NCBI RefSeq assembly: GCF_003583725.1
Contig: NZ_QXTF01000001.1
Location: 868,001-932,000 of the forward strand
Source of the DNA: Sphingomonas edaphi
Lineage (GTDB): Bacteria > Pseudomonadota > Alphaproteobacteria > Sphingomonadales > Sphingomonadaceae
Direction: 5' to 3'
DNA length: 64,000 nt
Under the pieces are notes generated by a model. That model ran no database searches, had not been told where the DNA came from, and saw nothing but the letters and a program-made list of their open reading frames with translations. The position numbers and the translations under genes were made by a program. Within the stretch, counting starts at the first letter, position 1. The number at the start of each line of letters is the position of its first letter. Below, piece after piece: positions 54,910 to 62,640 of the stretch.

Positions 54910-57105
54910 TTAGCGCTTTCCGCCCCACTTTCGCTGCGTCTTGCCGTAACCGGTGCGCCGGGTGCCTGGCCTGCCCTGCGTCGCATTGCCCACTGGGCGG
55001 GGGGCGATGCGGTCCGGGTCGGGGATACCGAGTTCGTCTTCCTCCAGCTTGCGGATCTCGTCGCGCAAACGTGCGGCTTCCTCGAACTCAAGGTCGGCAG
55101 CGGCTTTCCGCATCCGTTCCTCCAAGTCGCCGATGTAGGCGCGCAGGTTGTGCCCGACGAGGCGCGGCCGTTCGTCATCGCCGGTCTCGACCATTACGCC
55201 GCCGCGGGTCGAGACATGGGCGATGATGTCGCTGATGTCGCGCTTGATCGTTGCCGGCGTGATGCCGTGTTCAAGGTTGTAGGCCTGCTGCTTTTCACGC
55301 CGCCGGTTGGTTTCATTGAGCGCTCGCTCCATCGAACCAGTCATACGGTCGGCATAGAGGATGACCTTGCCGTCGACGTTGCGCGCGGCGCGGCCGATCG
55401 TCTGAATCAGCGACGTTTCCGACCGGAGGAAACCTTCCTTGTCCGCATCGAGGATCGCGACTAGTCCGCATTCGGGGATGTCGAGCCCTTCGCGCAGCAA
55501 ATTTATACCGACCAGGACGTCATAGACGCCGAGCCGCAAATCGCGGATCAGCTCAATGCGCTCCAGTGTCTCGACGTCACTATGCATGTAGCGGACCTTC
55601 AGCCCCGCCTCGTGGAGATATTCGGTCAGATCCTCTGCCATTCGCTTGGTCAGAGTCGTGACCAGCGTGCGGTAGCCCTTGGCGGCGGTCTGCTTGGCTT
55701 CGTGGACGAGGTCGTCAACCTGGTCCTCAACCGGCTTTATCTCGACCGGCGGATCAATGAGACCGGTCGGACGAATGACCTGTTCGCTGAATACACCGCC
55801 GGTCGCTTCCATCTCCCATCCGCCAGGCGTCGCACTGACAAACACCGACTGCGGGCGCATCGCGTCCCATTCGTTGAAACGCAGTGGCCGGTTGTCGATG
55901 CAGCTCGGAAGGCGGAAGCCATATTCGGCTAGCGTAATTTTTCGCCGGTGATCGCCCTTCGCCATCGCCCCGATCTGCGGCACCGTCTGGTGACTCTCGT
56001 CGACGAACAGCAGTGCATTATCAGGCAGATATTCGAACAGGGTTGGCGGCGGCTCGCCCGGAAGTCGGCCGGTCAGGAAGCGCGAATAGTTCTCGATCCC
56101 CGCGCAGCTGCCGGTGGCGGCGATCATCTCCAGATCGAAATTGGTCCGTTGCTCGATCCGTTGCGCCTCCAGCAACCGCCCTTCCGCCACCAGCTCCTTC
56201 AGCCGCTCGGACAGCTCGTGTCGGATCGCCTCCATCGCCTGTTTCAGCGTTGGCCCAGGCGTCACATAGTGGCTGTTTGCATAGACCTTTACATAGTCGA
56301 GTGCGGCGGTCTTCTTGCCGGTCAGCGGGTCGAACTCGGTAATCTCCTCAATCTCGTCGCCGAAGAAGCTGATTCGCCAGGCGCTGTCCTCATAGTGCGA
56401 CGGAAAAATCTCCAGGCTATCCCCGCGCACCCGGAAATTGCCGCGCGCGAAGGCCTGGTCGTTGCGTTTGTACTGAAGCGCGACCAGCTTGCGGATGATC
56501 TCCCGCTGGTCGACGCTCTGCCCCTTCTTCAGATCGAAGATCATCGCCGAATAGGTTTCGACCGAGCCAATGCCGTAGAGGCAGCTGACCGAAGCGACGA
56601 TGATCACGTCGTCGCGTTCCAGAAGCGACCGGGTCGCCGAGTGGCGCATGCGGTCGATCGCTTCGTTCACCGAGCTTTCCTTCTCGATGTAGGTGTCGGT
56701 CCGAGGGACATAGGCTTCCGGTTGATAATAGTCGTAGTAGCTGACGAAATATTCGACCGCATTCTCGGGGAAGAAGCTTTTGAACTCGCCGTAAAGCTGG
56801 GCGGCGAGAATCTTGTTCGGCGCCAGCACCAGCGCGGGGCGCTGCAGCGTCTCGATCACCTTGGCCATGGTGAAGGTCTTACCGGAGCCGGTGACGCCGA
56901 GCAGAACCTGGTTCATCTCCCCGCTCTCGCGGATACCCTCTACCAGCTCGGCGATCGCGGTGGGCTGGTCACCTGCCGGCTCGTAGTCGGACTTCAGCAC
57001 GAACTTACGCCCGCCTTCAGCCTTGTCGGGCCGGGCGGGACGATGCGGAACGAAGGTGTCGCCGGTTTCAGGCTCGGCAAGAGTTGTGCGGATCTGGATG
57101 GCCAT
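54910..57105 (-). CDS. uvrB: Excinuclease ABC subunit UvrB
   Basis: 731 residues from ATG 57105; 53 more codons are open upstream but antisense to the next gene. Walker [14 protein letters not shown] near 75, beta-hairpin [22 protein letters not shown] near 125, helicase motifs, and the C-terminal UVR motif ([23 protein letters not shown]). UvrB probes DNA lesions with UvrA and loads UvrC. No SOS box is seen in the 59 bases upstream to the divergent CPBP gene. Confidence 0.95.
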   Translation of the reverse strand: MAIQIRTTLAEPETGDTFVPHRPARPDKAEGGRKFVLKSDYEPAGDQPTAIAELVEGIRESGEMNQVLLGVTGSGKTFTMAKVIETLQRPALVLAPNKILAAQLYGEFKSFFPENAVEYFVSYYDYYQPEAYVPRTDTYIEKESSVNEAIDRMRHSATRSLLERDDVIIVASVSCLYGIGSVETYSAMIFDLKKGQSVDQREIIRKLVALQYKRNDQAFARGNFRVRGDSLEIFPSHYEDSAWRISFFGDEIEEITEFDPLTGKKTAALDYVKVYANSHYVTPGPTLKQAMEAIRHELSERLKELVAEGRLLEAQRIEQRTNFDLEMIAATGSCAGIENYSRFLTGRLPGEPPPTLFEYLPDNALLFVDESHQTVPQIGAMAKGDHRRKITLAEYGFRLPSCIDNRPLRFNEWDAMRPQSVFVSATPGGWEMEATGGVFSEQVIRPTGLIDPPVEIKPVEDQVDDLVHEAKQTAAKGYRTLVTTLTKRMAEDLTEYLHEAGLKVRYMHSDVETLERIELIRDLRLGVYDVLVGINLLREGLDIPECGLVAILDADKEGFLRSETSLIQTIGRAARNVDGKVILYADRMTGSMERALNETNRRREKQQAYNLEHGITPATIKRDISDIIAHVSTRGGVMVETGDDERPRLVGHNLRAYIGDLEERMRKAAADLEFEEAARLRDEIRKLEEDELGIPDPDRIAPRPVGNATQGRPGTRRTGYGKTQRKWGGKR

Positions 57106-57164
57106 CGCCTTGCTATATGGCCCTGCCTTGCCATTGGTTCCAGCTTCGGCCAGCGTCCGCCCCA

Positions 57165-57782
57165 ATGCACCCTGCCGTTGCCAATCTAATGATACCAATC
57201 GTGTCTCTGCTCGGCGTGCTGTTCGTCGTTGCGATGGTCGCGCGCGATCAGGAGCAAGAGCCAATCTCTCTGCATATGGCGATCCTTTGCGGGCTGATTG
57301 TCGCTTCGCTGTCGATCGGCGTGCACGACTCGCCTCCGGAAGTGCCCTGGGGCTGGCCGGCGGCGGTGACTTTATGCCTCGGCTTCATCGGAGCGGGTCT
57401 CTGGGACCAGCGCGTCTATTTATTCGGAAGCGATGGGCCCGATCGCGGGCATGTCCCTGCCAGCGGCCGCTCGCTTGCCGGGCTAGCGTTGGTAGCGCTG
57501 ACCGAGGAATTGCTGTTTCGCGGGCTGATGCAAAGCAGCCTCATGGGCATTTTCAATGGCCCCGGCGGCGCCGCTATGGCGCTGTTCCTGGTCAATCTGG
57601 TTTTCGCCGCGATGCACATTGGTCGGGGTCTGACCTTCGCGCTTTCGGCAGGATTCTTCGGCATGATCATGTCTATGACCGTTATCCTCTCCGGATCGGT
57701 CTGGCCCGCGGCCGTCACTCATATGGCCTGGAATCTGATCGTCGGAGTCGCGCGGCGTCGCGCTGCGGCGCTTTCAGTCTAG
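57165..57782 (+). CDS. CPBP family intramembrane glutamic protease
   Basis: 205 residues from ATG 57165; ATG 57189 is an alternative. Six hydrophobic segments. The family motifs are [13 protein letters not shown] near 118, HIGRGLT near 150 and VTHMAWNLI near 185, the EE-x3-R plus two His pattern of Abi/Rce1-type proteases. In eukaryotes they cleave prenylated proteins; bacterial roles range from bacteriocin immunity to unknown. It is divergent from uvrB with 59 bases between. Confidence 0.88.
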   Translation: MHPAVANLMIPIVSLLGVLFVVAMVARDQEQEPISLHMAILCGLIVASLSIGVHDSPPEVPWGWPAAVTLCLGFIGAGLWDQRVYLFGSDGPDRGHVPASGRSLAGLALVALTEELLFRGLMQSSLMGIFNGPGGAAMALFLVNLVFAAMHIGRGLTFALSAGFFGMIMSMTVILSGSVWPAAVTHMAWNLIVGVARRRAAALSV

Positions 57783-58144
57783 CAGCCGCCGCCTGCAACG
57801 CAGACCTTGCGCTGGATCTGCTCGATGCTGTCGCGTTCGCGCTGTCGCTGGTCGATCCACTCGGCAGCCGTCATGCAAATCTTATAAGACTTAAGCCGAT
57901 TTCCCGTACTGTCTTCATACCGGCAGACGATGCGGTTCGGATTCTTGGCGTCGGCCTTTTTCTTGGCCGCCCATTCAGCCTTCGTCATGCACATTTGATA
58001 TGGTTTGGCACCGGGTTCCGCGGACACGACCTTCTTGCAGACCGTTGGATCGGCCTTGCCCTGGGCGTCGGTGGCTGGATTGAAGGAAGAGGCCGATGTC
58101 GCAGCTAGCAACGTTACTGCAATGGACAAAGCGAAGTGAAGCAT
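57779..58144 (-). CDS. Small exported Cys-rich protein with a duplicated motif
   Basis: 121 residues with GGAGAG before the start. Signal peptide to ~20. The mature part repeats the pattern C-x(13-15)-Y-x2-C-M-T-x-A-E-W twice: TVCKKVVS...YQMCMTKAEW at 35-58 and IVCRYEDS...YKICMTAAEW at 72-96. A Cys-rich end (KVCVAGGGC) follows. The repeat is plain and unrecognised. Overlaps the convergent CPBP gene by four bases. Confidence 0.75.
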   Translation of the reverse strand: MLHFALSIAVTLLAATSASSFNPATDAQGKADPTVCKKVVSAEPGAKPYQMCMTKAEWAAKKKADAKNPNRIVCRYEDSTGNRLKSYKICMTAAEWIDQRQRERDSIEQIQRKVCVAGGGC

Positions 58145-58292
58145 TTGCGCTCTCCTCTACTATGCGTCGAAGATACCACGCCAGCGTCCTCCGGCAAGCG
58201 TCTCACGATTTGAACGCCATTGCATTGCGCCCTTCCTGACATATGCTGCCGGCCAGACTGCCGCGCTCCATGCGGCGGGTTGGGGGGACAAG
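58145..58292. other. Divergent intergenic region
   Basis: 148 bases between the duplicated-motif gene and the DUF3617 gene. No repeat or clear promoter noticed. Confidence 0.4.
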
Positions 58293-58856
58293 ATGCGACA
58301 TTTCATGCTGGCCCTGCCGCTGTTGAGCCTTGCGGCGTGCGACAATTCACCTAGGGTCGAAGCCGAAAACGCCAGTGTCGCTGAAGTGGCGGACAAGGTG
58401 CGCGAAGCCGGCGGCAATGACGCGATGGCGGTCCGCCCCGGACAATGGGAATCGAGCGTCGAGCTGGAATCGATCGAGATCCCCGGCATGCCGCCGCAGG
58501 CCGCCACGCAGATGAAAAAGACGATGGCCAGCGTCGCGACCGGCCACAAGAGTTGCCTCACCGAGGAGCAGGCCAGGCGCCCTAAGGAAGATTTCTTTGC
58601 CGGGACCGAAAGCAATTGTCGCTACGACAAGTTCAGCATGAGCGGCGGCAAGTTGACCGGCACGATGCGGTGCACCAGCCAGCAGGGGGGCGGAACCCAG
58701 CTGATCGAGTTCGATGGCACCTATGGGCCTGAGGAATACCGCATGCGGATGGCCTCTACTGTCGAAGGGGCGTCACCCGCAGGCCCGATGAAAATGGTGA
58801 TGAACATGACGTCGAAGCGAGTGGGCGACTGCGGCGCGAAGACGGCGGCCAATTGA
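58293..58856 (+). CDS. DUF3617 domain lipoprotein 1
   Basis: 187 residues. Lipobox LSLAAC gives Cys16. The DUF3617 fold begins RPGQWESSVELESIEIPGMP near 49 and shows paired Cys HKSCLTEEQA and SNCRYDKFSMSGGKL, GTMRCTS and KRVGDCG. DUF3617 proteins are abundant exported proteins of proteobacteria with unknown role. It is followed by a second, shorter member. Confidence 0.87.
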   Translation: MRHFMLALPLLSLAACDNSPRVEAENASVAEVADKVREAGGNDAMAVRPGQWESSVELESIEIPGMPPQAATQMKKTMASVATGHKSCLTEEQARRPKEDFFAGTESNCRYDKFSMSGGKLTGTMRCTSQQGGGTQLIEFDGTYGPEEYRMRMASTVEGASPAGPMKMVMNMTSKRVGDCGAKTAAN

Positions 58857-58878
58857 TTTTGTAGCGAGGGGGAATTTG

Positions 58879-59370
58879 ATGCGAAGCATGGTTTGGGCAC
58901 CGGCCTTGGCTGGATTAGTGGTCCTGGCGTCCTGCGGAAGCGAGCCGGCGCCGCCGCCAAAGGATGAAGCGCCCGAAACGCTGGCCCCTGGCCTGTACGA
59001 GCTGACGTCAGAAGTGACCGCCGTCTCTTCCACCGATAATAGCACGCCGGCGACCTCGCTCAAGCAGGGCGACAAGTCGACCGTAAGGGCATGCGTCTCC
59101 AAGGATGGTCCGGCGTCGGAACTGTTCGCCGAGACACCCGCCGACAAGTGCGAAGTTAAGAACAGCTACGTCCGATACGGCCGTATAAGCGCGCAGATGA
59201 GCTGCAAGCGCGAAGGCCTTTCGGGCGACGTGATGCCGGCCATGATGGGATCGTTCAGGGCTGACAGCTTCGAGGGCGAAATCACGACGCTGACCTACCT
59301 GACCAAGGACGGCGACTATCGCATGAACCGGAAGATCAGCGCGAAGCGCGTCGGCGATTGTCCCGCCTAA
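58879..59370 (+). CDS. DUF3617 domain lipoprotein 2
   Basis: 163 residues from ATG 58879; a TTG one codon earlier is possible. Lipobox VVLASC. The domain begins APGLYELTSEVTAVSS near 36 and shares the Cys pattern RACVSKDG, DKCEVKN, AQMSCKREG and KRVGDCPA. Same fold as its neighbour and the same ending KRVGDC, so this is an old tandem duplication. Runs into the serine hydrolase gene after ten bases. Confidence 0.85.
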   Translation: MRSMVWAPALAGLVVLASCGSEPAPPPKDEAPETLAPGLYELTSEVTAVSSTDNSTPATSLKQGDKSTVRACVSKDGPASELFAETPADKCEVKNSYVRYGRISAQMSCKREGLSGDVMPAMMGSFRADSFEGEITTLTYLTKDGDYRMNRKISAKRVGDCPA

Positions 59371-59380
59371 CCATCGGCGC

Positions 59381-60661
59381 ATGAAGGCTGACCTTCCGGC
59401 ATTGTTCGTCAGGGTCGCCTTTTTGCTCGCCCTGACTGCTGGACTGGCGGGATGTGCCGCCGTGCCCAACATCCCACAGGGCCGGCCGGCACGGGTCGCA
59501 GTCGCATTCGACCGCAATGCTGTGCGAGGCTCGTGGAGCGACGGCCTTGCCGATCTGCGGTCGGGACGCCTTGCCGCGCCGGACGACCCGGTTCGGATTG
59601 CGTCGATCAGCAAGCTGGTCGTGGCGGTCGGGGCAATGCGGTTGGCCGAGCAGGGTAAGCTCGACCTCGACCGGGACGTGAACGACTATCTGGGCTGGAG
59701 CCTTCGCAACCCCGCATATCCGGACCGGCCAATCAGTCTGCGGATGCTCTTGTCCCACACATCGAGCCTGCGCGACGGCGACGATGCCTATGTCGTCCCG
59801 CTCGGTCGGATGATCCGCGACGCGGTAAGCGATCCGGACGTGTGGGATGCTGCCCATGCGCCGGGCGCAGGCTACTTTGCCTATGCCAACTTCAACTTCC
59901 CGTTGGTCGCGTCGATCATGGAAAAAGTAACGGGCGAGCGGTTTGACCGGTGGATGCGGCGAGAAGTGATCATGCCGCTCCGGATCGACGCCTGCTTCAA
60001 CTGGCCGACGTGCAGCGACGCGGCGATCGACCGCGCTGTCGTGCTGACTCAGGGCGGACGGCCAGTCCGCGACGACCTTGATGGCGGACGTCCGGACTGC
60101 GCCGTCGTTGTGTCAGCCGACGGCAAATGCGACCTGGGGCGATGGCGGGCGGGCGATAATGGCGCGCTCTTTTCACCACAGGGCGGACTTCGCATTTCCG
60201 TGCTCGCGCTGGCGCGCATTGGCAAAATGCTTCTGAACGGCGGCATGATTGACGGCGTTCGCATCCTCACATCGCAATCAATCAATGCGATGCTCACTCC
60301 ACAGTGGCGGCGGCAGGGCAGCAATGGCGCCCGCAGCGGAGAAGGATCGGGAATGTGCGCCTATGGCCTAGGAATCCAGTTACCCGCGAGCGGAATCGCC
60401 GGATGCGCCGACAACCCCGGACTTCCTGCGGGCGACTGGTCGGGCCATTCCGGCGAAGCCTATGGCCTGCGGTCCGGCCTTTGGATCGACCGGACCGCAG
60501 GTTTAGGAATTGCCTACTTCGTCACGGGGCTCCCGGACGACCCGCCGCCGGGCAGCAGTGATTTTTCCGCGCCCGAAGAAGAGATGATCGCGCGGTCGCT
60601 CGCCTTGCTTTCCGCGGGCCAATCCGCTTCCTCTTCCCCTCCGGTTCGCCACAGCGAATAG
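59381..60661 (+). CDS. Serine beta-lactamase-like hydrolase (class C/esterase family), lipoprotein
   Basis: 426 residues. Lipobox AGLAGC near 25. Active-site S75-I-S-K78, the YAN motif near 166 (FAYANFNFP) and an HSGEAYGL box near 360 in place of KTG, as in EstB-like serine hydrolases (beta-lactamase family, Pfam PF00144). It may act on esters or D-peptides; whether it hydrolyses beta-lactams is not shown. Its 3' 148 bases overlap terC antisense. Probably co-transcribed with the DUF3617 pair. Confidence 0.88.
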   Translation: MKADLPALFVRVAFLLALTAGLAGCAAVPNIPQGRPARVAVAFDRNAVRGSWSDGLADLRSGRLAAPDDPVRIASISKLVVAVGAMRLAEQGKLDLDRDVNDYLGWSLRNPAYPDRPISLRMLLSHTSSLRDGDDAYVVPLGRMIRDAVSDPDVWDAAHAPGAGYFAYANFNFPLVASIMEKVTGERFDRWMRREVIMPLRIDACFNWPTCSDAAIDRAVVLTQGGRPVRDDLDGGRPDCAVVVSADGKCDLGRWRAGDNGALFSPQGGLRISVLALARIGKMLLNGGMIDGVRILTSQSINAMLTPQWRRQGSNGARSGEGSGMCAYGLGIQLPASGIAGCADNPGLPAGDWSGHSGEAYGLRSGLWIDRTAGLGIAYFVTGLPDDPPPGSSDFSAPEEEMIARSLALLSAGQSASSSPPVRHSE

Positions 60662-61599
60662 CCAATGCCGGCCCCGATCAGCGCGGCGGTAACGCCAAGG
60701 CTGAGCAGCGGCGGGAACTTCGCGCCATCCATCAGGAAGTCGGCGATGAAAATCTTGCTGCCGATAAATACCAGCACGGCAGCTAGCGCATATTTCAGAT
60801 AGTGGAAGCGGTGGATCATGGCCGACAGCGCAAAATAGAGCGCGCGAAGCCCGAGGATAGCCATGATGTTCGACGTGTAGACGATGAAGGTATCGGTGGT
60901 AATCGCAAAGATCGCTGGCACACTGTCAACGGCGAACACGAGGTCGGCCAGGTTGATGACGACCAGCGCTAGAAACAGCGGCGTTGCCGCAAGCACGAGC
61001 TTGCCGGTCTTATCGTCGGGCACGCGAACAAAGAAGTGCTGCTCGTGGAGTTCCCGTGTCACTCGCATATGGCGCGAGATGAACTTCACCGCCCGGTTGT
61101 TGCCCACATCCATCGGCTCGTCGCCGGCGAAGAACATCTTGATTCCGGTCGCGATCAGGAAGGCGGCGAACAGGTAAAGCACCCAATAGGCCTCAGCGAC
61201 AAGCGCCGCTCCACCAGCGATCATCAGGCCGCGAAGCACGATCACGGCCAAAATGCCCCAGACCAGCGCGCGATACTGATACTTAGCGGGGATGGCGAAG
61301 GTGGCGAAGATCAGACTGATCACGAAAATATTGTCGATCGACAACGCCTTCTCGATGAAGAAGCCGGTGTAATATTGCACGGCCAGTTCGCTACCGCGCT
61401 CGGCCCAGATCCAGACGCCGAAGGCCAGCGCGATGCCGATGTAAAAGGCGCTGAGCTTCAGGCTTGCGCCGATGCCCATCTCCTTGTTTTCGCGGTTGAG
61501 GACGCCCAGGTCGAACGCGGTCAGCACCGCGACCAGCGCGAAGAACACCAGCCAGAACCAAGCCGGGGTGCCCAGCCAGTCAGCATTTAGAAATTCCAT
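60514..61599 (-). CDS. TerC/Alx family membrane protein
   Basis: 361 residues. Eight or nine helices; family motif VFFALVAVLTAFDLGVLNR near 20, EKALSIDNIFVI near 84, NLADLVFAVDSVPAIFAITTD near 215. TerC/Alx proteins export Mn or other metals under alkaline or metal stress. The last ~45 residues (EEADWPAESKASDRA...) are Ser/Gly-rich, antisense to the end of the serine hydrolase, and unlikely to be conserved. No riboswitch of the yybP-ykoY type is seen in the 16 bases I can assign upstream. Confidence 0.9.
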   Translation of the reverse strand: MEFLNADWLGTPAWFWLVFFALVAVLTAFDLGVLNRENKEMGIGASLKLSAFYIGIALAFGVWIWAERGSELAVQYYTGFFIEKALSIDNIFVISLIFATFAIPAKYQYRALVWGILAVIVLRGLMIAGGAALVAEAYWVLYLFAAFLIATGIKMFFAGDEPMDVGNNRAVKFISRHMRVTRELHEQHFFVRVPDDKTGKLVLAATPLFLALVVINLADLVFAVDSVPAIFAITTDTFIVYTSNIMAILGLRALYFALSAMIHRFHYLKYALAAVLVFIGSKIFIADFLMDGAKFPPLLSLGVTAALIGAGIGYSLWRTGGEEEADWPAESKASDRAIISSSGAEKSLLPGGGSSGSPVTK

Positions 61600-61651
61600 G
61601 ACGGTTTCCTATGGATGGCGGCGGCGCCGCGCCGGGCGCCGCCGCTCGCGC

Positions 61652-61936
61652 CTAGTCGAACAACTCCTCGAGGAAGCTCTTGCGCCGCTTGTGGCGGTAA
61701 CGGGGGTCGTGCCCGTAATGCTGTTGCGGCGGGGGCGAGCCCCAAGGTTGCTGTGGCTGCTGTGGCGGCGGGGCGGGAACGGCGGCCGCTGCCGGCTGCG
61801 CTGCGCTGCGCTCTATGATCTTGTCGAGTTCGCCGCGGTCAAGCCACACACCGCGGCAGGTGGGACAATAGTCGATCTCGATCCCCTGCCGCTCGGACAT
61901 GGTCAGGTTGGTCTTGCATACGGGGCACAACATCAT
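61652..61936 (-). CDS. Zinc-finger protein, zf-TFIIB type
   Basis: 94 residues. CPVCK near 4-7 and CPTCRGVWLDRGELDKIIE near 24 form the four-cysteine zinc site of the zf-TFIIB family. A Pro/Gln-rich linker (PPPQQPQQPWGSPPPQQ) leads to a basic/acidic end (RKSFLEELFD). Role unknown; such proteins are frequent beside cell-envelope genes. ATG overlaps the preceding stop by four bases. Confidence 0.88.
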   Translation of the reverse strand: MMLCPVCKTNLTMSERQGIEIDYCPTCRGVWLDRGELDKIIERSAAQPAAAAVPAPPPQQPQQPWGSPPPQQHYGHDPRYRHKRRKSFLEELFD

Positions 61937-62109
61937 CGTTTCTCCACCTTGCGCAGGGTCAGCCGCTGAAGCCGGTCCTTCACGGCCAGCTTCATCTTCT
62001 TGAACCTAAGCGTCAAAAAAGGGTCGGGCAGGCGGCGACGCTGCTCATGGCGCAGTACGTCGTCCAGCCGTGCATGCTGCTCCATCAGCAGGAACATGCG
62101 GGTCGTCAT
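61933..62109 (-). CDS. DUF465 (YdcH-like) small protein
   Basis: 58 residues from ATG 62109 with GAGGAGA seven bases before. HARLDDVLRHEQRRRLPDPF then LRFKKMKLAVKDRLQRL is the DUF465 helical pattern. Function unknown. It was found by reading, as it is under 60 residues, and overlaps the zinc-finger gene (ATGA), so the two form an operon. Confidence 0.85.
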   Translation of the reverse strand: MTTRMFLLMEQHARLDDVLRHEQRRRLPDPFLTLRFKKMKLAVKDRLQRLTLRKVEKR

Positions 62110-62384
62110 TTATCGTCTCCTCTTCAAACCGAAGTTCGATCGGAGGGCCCGTTGCCATGCGTGGGGAGTTTGGGCCGCCATCGTTCGCACCGGATCATCC
62201 GATGCGGTCCGACATCACGAGCGCCTCAATCGAAGCGCCCGCCAGAGGGGCCCGGTCCGCGAGATGGATAATGGCCGGGCGGCCCGAAGGTTTCAAGGGT
62301 TGCACGAAAAAACGGGTCCCGGACCGTTCGTGGCGCGAGCGCCACAGCGCCCCTCTAGGGACCCAAAAAATTTAACGGCCCGTC
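62110..62384. other. Intergenic region upstream of the nrd regulatory site
   Basis: Divergent region between the DUF465 gene and nrdA. The frame open on the plus strand here is antisense to DUF465 and has poor composition. I see no gene; AAAAAATTTAA at 62365-62375 may be a promoter upstream element. Confidence 0.5.
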
Positions 62385-62431
62385 AATTTATATCTTGTGT
62401 CTGTCGCCCGATTAGGCACTATATCTCGTGT
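62385..62431 (+). promoter_or_regulatory. Tandem NrdR boxes upstream of nrdA
   Basis: Box 1, AATTTATATCTTGTGT (62385-62400), and box 2, GCACTATATCTCGTGT (62416-62431), both match the NrdR consensus acaCwAtATaTwGtgt. The gap is 15 bases, centre to centre 31, the spacing typical of functional NrdR pairs. NrdR represses nrd genes when dATP is plentiful. Confidence 0.85.
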
Positions 62432-62640
62432 AGCGACGGGGGTCATGCTCAACTTATTGTGGTTGGGGCGGAAGATGCTTATCTTCCGTAAGGGACCGCT
62501 CATGCCCTGTGGATATCGGGGAATGAGCCGAGAAAAACCCCCGCTGGCTATGAATTTGGACTAGTCTCGGTGTTATGGCAGCGAGTCGAACAGAAGCAGA
62601 ACAAGCCGTCGTAGAGCGGCCAGTGGCACGGGGAGTGACG

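Noticed and set aside
57106-57164. SOS box before uvrB
   Set aside because: A GTTC half-site exists but no second half at seven bases.
55948-57189. 413-codon plus-strand open frame
   Set aside because: Antisense to uvrB, which has all motifs; no signal or domain in the frame.
62000-62491. 163-codon plus-strand frame before nrdA
   Set aside because: Covers the antisense of the DUF465 gene and the NrdR sites; no ribosome-binding site or recognisable motif.
62575-62640. Upstream ATG of nrdA
   Set aside because: In frame but no ribosome-binding site; ATG 62641 has GGGGAG at the right distance.
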